Assembly (NCBI RefSeq): GCF_051014445.1 | Contig: NC_135136.1 | Location: forward strand, 12,418,001 to 12,482,000 | Reading direction: 5' to 3' | Source of the DNA: Colletes latitarsis | Taxonomy: Eukaryota > Arthropoda > Insecta > Hymenoptera > Colletidae | Length of the DNA stretch: 64,000 bases | Shown here: piece by piece, positions 1-14,400 of the stretch | Layout of the letters: each line of letters begins with the position of its first letter | Position numbering within the stretch: the stretch's first letter is position 1 | The notes under the pieces: model-generated | Told to the model about the DNA's origin: nothing | Databases searched by the model: none | The model's input: only the letters and a program-made list of their open reading frames with translations | Translations under genes and position numbers: made by a program

Positions 1-409
1 CAATCTCATACATTCGCATTCTTCACATACTTCTTGAACAGATCCTGGGTTTTTTCTGGATTGGATCACGTAGTAATGTGGTACCACACTGAAACAGTCG
101 ATTAAACCTGGTTTCGATCAATATTTTTGAGGATAACGCATGTTAGATCTAGGTTAGGCCTGGGATTTTCCCTCATCAGACTCATACTTTCGCATTCTTC
201 CCATACTTGTTGAACAGATCCTGGGTTTCTTCTGGTTTGGATCACGTAGTAATGTGGTACCACACTAAAACAGTCAATTAAACCTGTATTCCATCAATAT
301 TTTAGAGGATAACATATGTTAGGTCTGGGTTAGGTCCAGGATTTGCCCTCATCAAACTCATACATTCGCATTCTTCACATACTTCTTGAACAGATCCTGG
401 GTTTTTTCT

Positions 410-3400
410 GGATTGGATCACGTAGTAATGTGGTACCACACTGAAACAGTCGATTAAACCTTGTTTCGAACAATATTTGTGAGGATATCGCATGTTAGGT
501 CTAGGTTAGGCCTGGGATTTTCCCTCATCAGACTCATACTTTCGCGTTCTTCACATACTTGTTGAACAGATCCTCTCTTTTTTCTGGATTCGATCACGTA
601 TTAATGTGGTACCACACTGACACTGTCAATTAAATCTGGTTTCCGTCAATATTTTAGAGGATAACACATGTTAGGTCTAGCTTAGGTCTGGGATTTGCCC
701 TCATCAGGGTCTTAATTTCGCAGTTATAACGTACATGTTGACCTGATCGAGGGTTTTTTCTGCATTGGATCACGTAGTAAAGAGGTACCACACGGAAACA
801 GTCAATTAAACCAGGTTTCGATCAATATTTTATAGGATAACGCAAGTTAGGTCTGGGATTTTCCCTCATCAGGGTCATATTTTCGCGTATTTCACATACT
901 TGTTGAACATATCCCTGGCTTTTTCTGGTTTGGTTAACGAACTAATGTGGCACCACACTGAAACAGTCCATTAAACCTGGTTTCGATCAATATTTTAGAG
1001 GATAGCGCATGTTAGGTCTAGGTTAGGCCAGGGATTTGCCCTCATCAGGGTCATAGTTTCGCAGTTTTAACATACATGTTGACCTGAGCGAGGGTGTTTT
1101 CTGCTTTGGATCACGTAGTAATGTGGTACCACACTGAAACAGTCAATTAAATCTGGTCTTGATAAATATTTTAGAGGATAACGCATGTTAGGTCTGGGTT
1201 AGGTCTAGGATTTGCCCTCATCAGGCTCATACTGTCGCATATTTCTCATACTTGTTGGCTAGATCCTGGGCTTTTTCTGGATTGGAACACGTAGTAATGT
1301 GGTACCACACTGAAACTGTCAATTACACGTGGTTTCCGTTAATATTTTAGAGGATAACACATGTTAGGTCTAGGTGAGGTCTAGGTTTTGCCCTCATCAG
1401 GGTCATACTTTCGCAGTCTTAACATACATGTTGTCCCGATCGAGGGTTTTTTTTGCTTTGGATCACGTAGTAAAGTGGTACCACACAGAAACAGTCAATT
1501 AAACTTGGTTTCGATCATTTTTTTTTGGAGGATAACGCAATTTATGTCTGGATTAGTTCTGGGATTTGCCATCATCAGGGTCATACTTTCGCCTACTTCT
1601 CATTCTTGTTGGCCAGATCCTTTTCTTCCACAGGTTCGGATCATGTAGTAATGTGATGCCACACTGAAGCAGTCAATTAATCCTGGTCTTGATAAATATT
1701 TTAGAGGATAACGCAAGTTATGTCTGGGTAAGTTCTGGGATTTGACCTCATCAGGCTCAGACTTTCGCGTTTTTCACATACTTGTTGAACAGATCCTGGG
1801 TTTTTTTCTGGTTTGGATCACGTAGTAATGTGGTACCACACTGAAACAGTCGATTAAACCTTGTTTCGAAAAATATTTTTGAGGATATCGCATGTTAGGT
1901 CTAGGGTAGGCCTGGGATTTTCCCTCATCAGACTCATACTTTCGCGTTCTTCACATACTTGTTGAACAGATCCTGTCTTTTTTCTGGATTCGATCACGTA
2001 TTAATGTGGTACCACACTGACACTGTCAATTAAATCTGGTTTCCGTCAATATTTTAGAGGATAACACATGTTAGGTCTAGCTTAGGTCTGGGATTTGCCC
2101 TCATCAGGGTCTTAATTTCGCAGTTATAACGTACATGTTGACCTGATCGAGGGTTTTTTCTGCATTGGATCACGTAGTAAAGAGGTACCACACGGAAACA
2201 GTCAATTAAACCAGGTTTCGATCAATATTTTATAGGATAACGCAAGTTAGGTCTGGGATTTTCCCACATCAGGGTCATATTTTCGCGTATTTCACATACT
2301 TGTTGAACATATCCCTGGCTTTTTCTGGTTTGGTTAACGAACTAATGTGGCACCACACTGAAACAGTCCATTAAACCTGGTTTCGATCAATATTTTAGAG
2401 GATAGCGCATGTTAGGTCTAGGTTAGGCCAGGGATTTGCCCTCATCAGGGTCATAGTTTCGCAGTTTTAACATACATGTTGACCTGAGCGAGGGTGTTTT
2501 CTGCTTTGGATCACGTAGTAATGTGGTACCACACTGAAACAGTCAATTAAATCTGGTCTTGATAAATATTTTAGAGGATAACGCATGTTAGGTCTGGGTT
2601 AGGTCTAGGATTTGCCCTCATCAGGCTCATACTGTCGCATATTTCTCATACTTGTTGGCTAGATCCTGGGCTTTTTCTGGATTGGAACACGTAGTAATGT
2701 GGTACCACACTGAAACTGTCAATTACACGTGGTTTCCGTTAATATTTTAGAGGATAACACATGTTAGGTCTAGGTGAGGTCTAGGTTTTGCCCTCATCAG
2801 GGTCATACTTTCGCAGTCTTAACATACATGTTGACCCGATGGAGGGTTTTTTTTGCTTTGGATCACGTAGTAAAGTGGTACCACACAGAAACAGTCAATT
2901 AAACCTGGTTTCGATCAATATTTTTGAGGATAACGCAATTTATGTCTGGATTAGTTCTGGGATTTGCCATCATCAGGGTCATACTTTCGCCTACTTCTCA
3001 TTCTTGTTGGCCAGATCCTTTTCTTCCACAGGTTCGGATCATGTAGTAATGTGATGCCACACTGAAGCAGTCAATTAATCCTGGTCTTGATAAATATTTT
3101 AGAGGATAACGCAAGTTATGTCTGGGTAAGTTCTGGGATTTGACCTCATCAGGCTCAGACTTTCGCGTTTTTCACATACTTGTTGAACAGATCCTGGGTT
3201 TTTTTCTGGTTTGGATCACGTAGTAATGTGGTACCACCCTGAAACAGTCGATTAAACCTTGTTTCGAACAATGTTTTTGAGGATATCGCATGTTAGGTCT
3301 AGGTTAGGCCTGGGATTTCCCCTCATCAGACTCATACTTTCGCGTTCTTCACATACTTGTTGAACAGATCCTGGGTTTTTTCTGGATTCGATCACGTATT

Positions 3401-3600
3401 AATGTGGTACCACACTGACACTGTCAACTAAATCTGGTTTCCGTCAATATTTTAGAGGATAACACATGTTAGGTCTAGCTTAGGTCTGGGATTTGCCCTC
3501 ATCAGGGTCATAATTTCGCAGTTATAACGTACATGTTGACCTGATCGAGGGTTTTTTCTGCTTTGGATCACGTAGCAAAGCGGTACCACATTAAAACAGT
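410..3600. repeat. Higher-order repeat, about 1,400 bp (8 monomers), 2.3 copies
   Basis: Segment 410-1,810 is repeated at 1,810-3,209 with an offset of 1,400 bp (about 1,398 after a small indel near 1,520/2,920), and again in part to about 3,600. Rare variants are shared: GAGGATATCGC, GTTATAACGTACATG, a monomer shortened to GCAAGTTAGGTCTGGGATTTTCC, and TTTTTTTTGCTTTGG. Copies differ at few positions, so this is a recent tandem duplication of an eight-monomer block. Confidence 0.85.
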
Positions 3601-6142
3601 CAATTAAACCTTGTTTCGAACAATATTTTTGAGGATATCGCATGTTAGGTCTAGGTTAGGCCTGGGATTTTCCCTCATCAGGCTCATACTTTCGCGTTTT
3701 TCATATACTTGTTGAACAGATCCTGGGTTTTTCTGGTTTCGATCACGTTGTATTGTGGTACCACACTGATACAGACCATTAAACCAGGTTTGGATTAATA
3801 TTTTAATGGATAACACATGTTAGGTCTAGGTTAGGCCTGGGATTTTCCCTCATCAGACTCATACTTTCGCATTCTTCCCATACTTGTTGAACAGATCCTG
3901 GGTTTCTTCTGGTTTGGATCACGTAGTAATGTGGTACCACACTGAAACAGTCAATTAAACCTGGTTTCGATCAATATTTTAGAGGATAACGCATGTTAGG
4001 TCTAGCTTAGGTCTGGGATTTGCCCTCATCAGGGTCATAATTTCGCAGTTATAACATACATGTTGACCTGATCGGGGGGTTTTTCTGCTTTGGATCACGT
4101 AACAAATCGGTACCACATTAAAACAGTCAATTAAACCTGGTTTCGATCAATGTTTTAGAGGATAACGCAAGTTATGTCTGGGATAGTTCTGGGATTTGCC
4201 CTCATCAGGCTCATACTTTCGCGTTTTTCATATACTTGTTGAACAGATCCTGGGTTTTTCTGGTTTTGATCACGTAGTATTGTGGTACCATACTGAGACA
4301 GACCATTAAACCTGGTTTCGATTAATATTTTAGAGGATAACACATGTTAGGCCTAGGTTAGGTCGGGAATTTGCCCTCATCAGGGTCATACTTTCGCATT
4401 CTTCACATACTTGTTGAACAGATCCTGGGTTTTTCTCTGGTTTGGATCACGTAGTAATGTGGTACCACACTGAAACAGTCGATTAAACCTGGTTTCGATG
4501 AATATTTTTGAGGATAACGCATGTTAGGTCGAGGTTACGCCTGGGATTTTCCCTCATCAGACTCATAGATTCGCATCCTTCACATACTTGTTGAACAGAT
4601 CCTGGGTTTTTTCTCGTTTGGATCACGCAGTAATGTGGTACCACACGGAAACAGTCAACTGAACCTGGTTTCCATCAATATTTTAGAGGATAACGCAAGT
4701 TAGGTCTGGGATAGGTCTGGGATTTGCCCTCATCAGGGTCAAATTTTCGCATTTTTCACATACTTGTTGAACAGATCCTGGAATTTTTTCTGGTTTGGAT
4801 CATGTGGTAGTGTGGTACCACACTGAAACAGACCATTAAAACTGGTGTCGATTGATATTTTAGAGGATAACACATGTTAGGTCTAGGTTAGGTCTGGGAT
4901 TTGCCCTCATCCGGGTCATACTTTCGCATAATTCTCATACTTGTTGAACAGATCCCTGGCTTTTTCTGGTTTGGATCACGTACTAATGTGGTCCCACTCT
5001 GAAACAGTCCATTAAACCTGGGTTCGATCAATATTTTAGAGGATAACGCATGTTAGGGGTAGGTTAGCCCTGGGATTTGCCCTCATCAGGGTCATATTTT
5101 CGCATTTTTCACATACTTGTTGAACAGATCCTGGGGTTTTCTGGTTTGGATCACGTAGTAATGTGGTACCACACTGAAACAGTCGATTAATCCTGATTTC
5201 GATCAATATTCTAGAGGATAACACACGTTAAGTCTAGGTTAGGTCTAGGATTTGCCCTCACCAGACTCATACTTTCGCATTCTTCACATACTTCTTGAAC
5301 AGATCCTGGGTTTTTTCTTGTTTCGATCACGTAGTAATGTGGTACCACACTGAGACAGTCAATTAAACCCGGTTTCGATGATTATTTTAGAGGATAACAC
5401 ATGTTAGGTCTAGGTTAGGTCTGGTATTTGCCCTCATCAGGGTCATACTTTCGCAGTTTTCAAATACATGTTGACCTGATCGATGGTTTTTTCTGCTTTG
5501 GATCACGTAGTAAAGTGGTACCACCCTGAAACAGTCAATTAAACCTGGTTTCGATCAATATTTTATAGGATAACGCAAGTTAGGTCTGCGACAGGCCTGG
5601 GATTTGCCCTCATTAGGATCATATTTTCGCGTTTTTCACATACTTGTTGAGCAGATCCCAGGCTTTTTCTGGTTTGGATCACGTACTAATGTGGTACCAC
5701 TCAGAAACAGTCCATTCAACCTGTTTTCGATAAATATTTTAGAGGATAGCGCATGTTAGGTCTAGGTTAGGCCAGGGATTTGCCCTCATCAGGGTCATAG
5801 TTTCGCAGTTTTAACATACATGTTAACCTGAGCGAGGGTTTTTTCTGCTTTGGATCACGTAGTAATGTGGTACCACACTGAAACAGTCAATTAAATCTGG
5901 TCTTGACAAAATATTTTAGAGGATAACGCATGTTAGGTCTGGGTTAGGTCTAGGATTTGCCCTCATCAGGCTCATACTGTCGCATATTTCTCATACTTGT
6001 TGGCTAGATCCTGGGCTTTTTCTGGTTTGGATCACGTAGTAATGTGGTACCACACTCAAGCAGTTGATTAAACCTTGTTTCGATCAATATTTTATAGGAT
6101 AACGCAAGTTAGGTCTGGGATTTTCCCTCATCAGGGTCATAT

Positions 6143-9100
6143 TTTTGCGTTTTTCCCATACTTGTTGAGCAGATCCCAGGCTTTTTCTGGTTTGGATCAC
6201 GTACTAATGTGGTACCACTCGGAAACAGTCCATTCAACGTGGTTTCGATCAATATTTTAGAGGATAACGCATGTTAGGTCTAGGTTAGGCCAGGGATTTG
6301 CCCTCATCAGGGTCATACTTTCGCAGTTTTAACATACATGTTGACCTGAGCGAGGGTTTTTTGTGCTTTGGATCACGTAGTAATGTGGTACCACACTGAA
6401 GCAGTCAATTAAATCTGGTCTTGATAAATATTTAAGAGGATAACGCATGTTAGGTCTGGGTTAGGTCTAGGATTTGCCCTCATCAGTCTCATACTTTCGC
6501 ATTCTTCACATACTTCTTGAACAGATCCTGGGTTTTTTCTAGGTTCGATCACGTAGTAATGTGGTACCACACTGTAACAGACCATTAAACCTGGTTTCGA
6601 TTAATATTTTAGAGGATAACACATGTTAGGTCTAGGTTAGGTCCGGGATTTGCCCTCATCAGGGTCATACTTTCGCAGTTTTAAAATACATGTTGACCCG
6701 ATCGAGGGTTTTTTTTGCTTTGGATCACGTAGTAAAGTGGTACCACACAGAAACAGTCAATTAAACCTGGTTTCGATCAATATTTTTGAGGATAACGCAA
6801 GTTATGTCTGGAGTAGTTCTGGGATTTGCCATCATCAGGCTCATACTTTCGCATACTTCTCATTCTTGTTGGCCAGATCCTTTCCTTCCACTGGTTTGGA
6901 TCATGTAGTAATGTGATGCCACACTGAAGCAGTCAATTAATCCTGGTCTTGATAAATATTTTAGAGGATAACGCAAGTTATGTCTGGGTAAGTTCTGAGA
7001 TTTGACCTCATCAGGCTCAGACTTTCGCGTTTTTCACATACTTGTTGGCTAGATCCTGGGCTTTTTCTGGTTTGGATCACGTAGCAATGTGGTACCACAC
7101 TGAAACAGTCGATTAAACCTTGTTTCGATCAATATTTTATAGGATAACGCAAGTTAGGTCTGGGATTTTCCCTCATCAGGGTCATATTTTTGCGTTTTTC
7201 ACATACTTGTTGAGCAGATCCCAGGCTTTTTCTGGTTTGGATCACGTACTAATGTGGTACCACTCGGAAACAGTCCATTCAACGTGGTTTCGATCAATAT
7301 TTTATAGGATAACGCAAGTTAGGTCTGCGGCAGGACTGGGATTTGCCCTCATTAGGATCATATTTTCGCGTTTTTCACATACTTGTTGAGCAGATCCCAG
7401 GCTTTTTCTGGTTTGGATCACGTACTAATGTGGTACCACTCAGAAACAGGCCATTCAACCTGGTTTCGATAAATATTTAAGAGGATAACGCATCTTAGGT
7501 CTAGGTTAGGCCAGGGATTTGCCCTCATCAGGGTCATACTTTCGCATTTTTCACATACTTGTTGAACAGATCCTGGGTTTTTTCTGCTTTGGATCACGTA
7601 ATAATGTGGTACCACACTGAAACAGTCAATTAAACCTGGTCTTGATAGATATTTTAGAGGATAACGCATCCTAGGTCTGGGTTAGGTTTAGGATTTGCCC
7701 TGATCAGGCTCATACTGTCGCATATTTCTCATACATCTTGAACAGATCCTGGGTTTTTTCTTGTTTCGATCACGTAGTAATGTGGTACCACACTGAGACA
7801 GTCAATTAAACCCGGTTTCGATGAATATTTTAGAGGATAACACGTGTTAGGTCTAGGTTAGGTCTGGGATTTGCCCCCATCAGGGTCATACTTTCGCAGT
7901 TTTCAAATACATGTTGACATGATCGATGGTTTTTTCTGCTTTGGATCACGTAGTAAAGTGGTACCACCCTGAAACAGTCAATTAAACCTGGTTTCGATCA
8001 ATATTTTATAGGATAACGCAAGTTAGGTCTGCGACAGGACTGGGATTTGCCCTCATTAGGATCATATTTTCGCGTTTTTCACATACTTGTTGAGCAGATC
8101 CCAGGCTTTTTCTGGTTTGGATCACGTACTAATGTGGTACCACTCAGAAACAGTCCATTCAACCTGGTTTCGATAAATATTTTAGAGGATAACGCATCTT
8201 CGGTCTAGGTTAGGCCAGGGATTTGCCCTCATCAGGGTCATACTTTCGCATTCTTCACATACTTCTTGAACAGATCCTGGGTTTTTTCTAGGTTCGATCA
8301 CGTAGTAATGTGGTACCACACTGTAACAGACCATTAAACCTGGTTTCGATTAATATTTTAGAGGATAACACATGATAGGTCTAGGTTAGGTCTGGGATTT
8401 GCCCTCATCAGGGTCATACTTTCGCAGTTTTAAAATACATGTTGACCTGATCGATGGTTTTTTTTGCTTTGGATCACGTAGTAAAGTGGTACCACACTGA
8501 AACAGTCAATTAAACCTGGTTTCGATCAATATTTTAGAGGATAACGCATGTTAGGTCTCGGTTAGGCCTCGGATTTGCCCTCATCAGGGTCATACTTTCG
8601 CATTCTTCACATACTTCTTGAACAGATCCTGGGTTTTTTCTTGGTTCGATCACGTAGTAATGTGGTACCACACTGTAACAGACCATTAAACCTGGTTTCG
8701 ATTAATATTTTAGAGGATAACACATGATAGGTCTAGGTTAGGTCTGGGATTTGCCCTCATCAGGGTCATACTTTCGCAGTTTTAAAATACATGTTGACCT
8801 GATCGATGGTTTTTTTTGCTTTGGATCACGTAGTAAAGTGGTACCACACTGAAACAGTCAATTAAACCTGGTTTCGATCAATATTTTAGAGAATAATTCA
8901 TGTTAGGTCTGGGTTAGGTCTGGGATTTGCTCTCATGAGGCTCGTACTTTCGCATATTTCTCATACTTGATGGCCAGAACCTGGGCTTTTTCTGGTTTGG
9001 ATCACGTAGTAACGTGGTACCACACTGAAACAGTCGATTAAACCTGGTTTCGATCAATATTTTTGAGGATAACGCAAGTTATGTCTGGATTAGCTCTGGG

Positions 9101-10385
9101 ATTTGCCATCATCAGGCACATACTTTCGCATACTTCTCATTCTTGTTGGCCAGATCCTTTTCTTCCACTGGTTTGGATCACGTAGTAATGTGATGCCACA
9201 CTGAAACAGTCAATTAAACCTGGTCTTGATAAATATTTTAGAGGATAACGCAAGTTATGTCTGGGTTAGGTCGGGGATGTGCCCTCGTCAGGCTCATACT
9301 TTCGCATATATCTCATACTTCATGGCTAGATCCTGGGCTTTTTCTGCATTAGATCACGTAGTAAAGTGGTACCACACTGAGACAGTCAATTAATCCTGGT
9401 CTTGATAATTATTTTAGAGGATAACGCAAGTTATGTCTGGGTAAGTTCTGGGATTTGACCTCATCAGGCTCAGACTTTCGCGTTTTTCACATACTTGTTG
9501 AACAGATCCTGGGTTTTTTCTTGTTTGGATCACGTAGTAATGTGGTACCACACTAAAACAGTCCATTAAACCTGGTTTCGATCAATATTTTAGAGAATAA
9601 TTCTTGTTAGGTCTGGGATTTGCTCACATCAGGCTCATTCTTTCGCATATTTCTCATACTTGATGGCTAGGTCCTAGGCTCTTTCTGGATTGCATCACGT
9701 AGTAATGTAGTACCACACTGAAACAGTCAATAAAACCTGGTTTCGATCAATATTTTAGAGGATAACGCATGTTAGGTCTGGAATAGGTCTGGGATTTGCC
9801 CCCATCAGACTCATACTTTCGCATTTTTCACATACTTGTTGAACAGATCCTGGGTTTTTTTCTGGTTTGGATCACGTAGTAGTGTGGTACCACACTGAAA
9901 CAGCCGATTAAACCTGGTTTCGATCAATATTTTAGAGGATAACGCATGTTATGTCTAGGTTAGGCCTGGGATTTGCCCTCATCAGACTCATACTTTCGCA
10001 TTCTTCACATACTTGTTGACCGGATCCTGGGATTTTTCTGGTTTGCATCACGTTGTAATGTGGTACCACACTGAAACAATCAGTTAAACCTGGTCTTGAT
10101 AAATATATTAGAGGATAACGCATGTTAGGTCTGGGATAGGTCTGGGATTTGCCCTCATCAGGGACATACTTTCGCAGTTTTAACATACATGTTGACCTGA
10201 TCGAGGGTTTTTTCACCTTTGGATCACGTAGTAAAGTGGTACCACACTAAAACAGTCAATTAAACCTGGTTTCGATCAAAATTTTAGAGGATAACGCAAG
10301 TTATGTCTGGGATAGGTCTGGGATTTGCCCTCATCAGACTCATACTTTCGCGTTTTTCACATACTTGTTGAACAGATCCTGGGTT
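6143..10385. repeat. Large satellite duplication, copy 1 (offset 5,258-5,260 bp)
   Basis: About 4.2 kb of satellite here is repeated almost unchanged at about 11,401-15,645. The offset is 5,258 bp at the left end and 5,260 bp at the right end, about 30 monomers. Shared rare variants include GAGCAGATCCCAGGC, CACTCGGAAACAG, GATCCTTTCCTTCCACTGG and GATATGCAT-free units near AGAGAATAATTC. The two copies are separated by about 1 kb of other monomers. Confidence 0.85.
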
Positions 10386-11400
10386 TTTTCTGGTTTGGAT
10401 CACGCAGTAATGTGGTACCACACTGCAACAGTCCACTAAACCTGGTTTCGATCAATATTTTAGAAGATAACGCATGTTATGTCTAGGTTAGGCCTGGGAT
10501 TTGCCCTCATCAGACTCATACTTACGCATACTTCACATACTTGTTAAACAGATCCTGGGTTTTTTTCTGGTTTGGATCACGTAGTAATGTGGTACCACAC
10601 TGAAACAGTCGATTAAACCTGGTTTCGATCAATATTTTTGAGGATAACACACGTTAAGTCTAGGTTAGGTCTAGGATTTGCCCTCACCAGACTCATACTT
10701 TCGCATTCTTCACATACTTCTTGAACAGATCCTGGGCTTTTCTGGTTTGGATCACGTAGTAATGTGGTACCACACTGAAACAGTCGATTAATCCTGATTT
10801 CGATCAATATTTTAGAGGATAACACACGTTAAGTCTAGGTTAGGTCTAGGATTTTCACTCATCAGACTCATACTTTCGCATTTTTCACATACTTGTTGAA
10901 CAGATCCTGGGCTTTTCTGGTTTGGATCACGTAGTAATGTGGTACCACACTGAAACAGTCGATTAATCCTGATTTCGATCAATATTTTAGAGGATAACAC
11001 ACGTTAAGTCTAGGTTAGGTCTAGGATTTGCCCTCACCAGACTCATACTTTCGCATTCTTCACATACTTCTTGAACAGATCCTGGGTTTTTTCTTGTTTC
11101 GATCACGTAGTAATGTGGTACCACACTGAGACAGTCAATTAAACCCGGTTTCGATGATTATTTTAGAGGATAACACATGTTAGGTCTAGGTTAGGTCTGG
11201 TATTTGCCCTCATCAGGGTCATACTTTCGCAGTTTTCAAATACATGTTGACCTGATCGATGGTTTTTTCTGCTTTGGATCACGTAGTAAAGTGGTACCAC
11301 CCTGAAACAGTCAATTAAACCTGGTTTCGATCAATATTTTATAGGATAACGCAAGTTAGGTCTGCGACAGGCCTGGGATTTGCCCTCATTAGGATCATAT

Positions 11401-14400
11401 TTTCGCGTTTTTCACATACTTGTTGAGCAGATCCCAGGCTTTTTCTGGTTTGGATCACGTACTAATGTGGTACCACTCGGAAACAGTCCATTCAACGTGG
11501 TTTCGATCAATATTTTAGAGGATAACGCATGTTAGGTCTAGGTTAGGCCAGGGATTTGCCCTCATCAGGGTCATACTTTCGCAGTTTTAACATACATGTT
11601 GACCTGAGCGAGGGTTTTTTGTGCTTTGGATCACGTAGTAATGTGGTACCACACTGAAGCAGTCAATTAAATCTGGTCTTGATAAATATTTAAGAGGATA
11701 ACGCATATTAGGTCTGGGTTAGGTCTAGGATTTGCCCTCATCAGTCTCATACTTTCGCATTCTTCACATACTTCTTGAACAGATCCTGGGTTTTTTCTAG
11801 GTTCGATCACGTAGTAATGTGGTACCACACTGTAACAGACCATTAAACCTGGTTTCGATTAATATTTTAGAGGATAACACATGTTAGGTCTAGGTTAGGT
11901 CCGGGATTTGCCCTCATCAGGGTCATACTTTCGCAGTTTTAAAATACATGTTGACCCGATCGAGGGTTTTTTTTGCTTTGGATCACGTAGTAAAGTGGTA
12001 CCACACAGAAACAGTCAATTAAACCTGGTTTCGATCAATATTTTTGAGGATAACGCAAGTTATGTCTGGAGTAGTTCTGGGATTTGCCATCATCAGGCTC
12101 ATACTTTCGCATACTTCTCATTCTTGTTGGCCAGATCCTTTCCTTCCACTGGTTTGGATCATGTAGTAATGTGATGCCACACTGAAGCAGTCAATTAATC
12201 CTGGTCTTGATAAATATTTTAGAGGATAACGCAAGTTATGTCTGGGTAAGTTCTGAGATTTGACCTCATCAGGCTCAGACTTTCGCGTTTTTCACATACT
12301 TGTTGGCTAGATCCTGGGCTTTTTCTGGTTTGGATCACGTAGTAATGTGGTACCACACTGAAACAGTCGATTAAACCTTGTTTCGATCAATATTTTATAG
12401 GATAACGCAAGTTAGGTCTGGGATTTTCCCTCATCAGGGTCATATTTTTGCGTTTTTCACATACTTGTTGAGCAGATCCCAGGCTTTTTCTGGTTTGGAT
12501 CACGTACTAATGTGGTACCACTCGGAAACAGTCCATTCAACGTGGTTTCGATCAATATTTTATAGGATAACGCAAGTTAGGTCTGCGGCAGGACTGGGAT
12601 TTGCCCTCATTATGATCATATTTTCGCGTTTTTCACATACTTGTTGAGCAGATCCCAGGCTTTTTCTGGTTTGGATCACGTACTAATGTGGTACCACTCA
12701 GAAACAGTCCATTCAACCTGGTTTCGATAAATATTTTAGAGGATAACGCATCTTAGGTCTAGGTTAGGCCAGGGATTTGCCCTCATCAGGGTCATACTTT
12801 CGCATTTTTCTCATACTTGTTGAACAGATCCGGGGTTTTTTCTGCTTTGGATCACGTAATAATGTGGTACCACACTGAAACAGTCAATTAAACCTGGTCT
12901 TGATAGATATTTTAGAGGATAACGCATGTTAGGTCTGGGTTAGGTTTAGGATTTGCCCTGATCAGGCTCATACTGTCGCATATTTCTCATACATCTTGAA
13001 CAGATCCTGGGTTTTTTCTTGTTTCGATCACGTAGTAATGTGGTACCACACTGAGACAGTCAATTAAACCCGGTTTCGATGAATATTTTAGAGGATAACA
13101 CGTGTTAGGTCTAGGTTAGGTCTGGGATTTGCCCCCATCAGGGTCATACTTTCGCAGTTTTCAAATACATGTTGACATGATCGATGGTTTTTTCTGCTTT
13201 GGATCACGTAGTAAAGTGGTACCACCCTGAAACAGTCAATTAAACCTGGTTTCGATCAATATTTTATAGGATAACGCAAGTTAGGTCTGCGACAGGACTG
13301 GGATTTGCCCTCATTATGATCATATTTTCGCGTTTTTCACATACTTGTTGAGCAGATCCCAGGCTTTTTCTGGTTTGGATCACGTACTAATGTGGTACCA
13401 CTCAGAAACAGTCCATTCAACCTGGTTTCGATAAATATTTTAGAGGATAACGCATCTTAGGTCTAGGTTAGGCCAGGGATTTGCCCTCATCAGGGTCATA
13501 CTTTCGCATTCTTCACATACTTCTTGAACAGATCCTGGGTTTTTTCTAGGTTCGATCACGTAGTAATGTGGTACCACACTGTAACAGACCATTAAACCTG
13601 GTTTCGATTAATATTTTAGAGGATAACACATGATAGGTCTAGGTTAGGTCTGGGATTTGCCCTCATCAGGGTCATACTTTCGCAGTTTTAAAATACATGT
13701 TGACCTGATCGATGGTTTTTTTTGCTTTGGATCACGTAGTAAAGTGGTACCACACTGAAACAGTCAATTAAACCTGGTTTCGATCAATATTTTAGAGCAT
13801 AACGCATGTTAGGTCTCGGATACGGCCTCGGATTTGCCCTCATCAGGGTCATACTTTCGCATTCTTCACATACTTCTTGAACAGATCCTGGGTTTTTTCT
13901 TGGTTCGATCACGTAGTAATGTGGTACCACACTGTAACAGACCATTAAACCTGGTTTCGATTAATATTTTAGAGGATAACACATGATAGGTCTAGGTTAG
14001 GTCTGGGATTTGCCCTCATCAGGGTCATACTTTCGCAGTTTTAAAATACATGTTGACCTGATCGATGGTTTTTTTTGCTTTGGATCACGTAGTAAAGTGG
14101 TACCACACTGAAACAGTCAATTAAACCTGGTTTCGATCAATATTTTAGAGAATAATTCATGTTAGGTCTGGGTTAGGTCTGGGATTTGCTCTCATGAGGC
14201 TCGTACTTTCGCATATTTCTCATACTTGATGGCCAGAACCTGGGCTTTTTCTGGTTTGGATCACGTAGTAACGTGGTACCACACTGAAACAGTCGATTAA
14301 ACCTGGTTTCGATCAATATTTTTGAGGATAACGCAAGTTATGTCTGGATTAGCTCTGGGATTTGCCATCATCAGGCACATACTTTCGCATACTTCTCATT

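Noticed and set aside
1388..12647. Plus-strand frames of 61-89 codons in the satellite (starting MPSSGSYFRS or MFRSIFYRITQ)
   Set aside because: Same reason: open stretches of satellite that appear only where small indels remove a stop.
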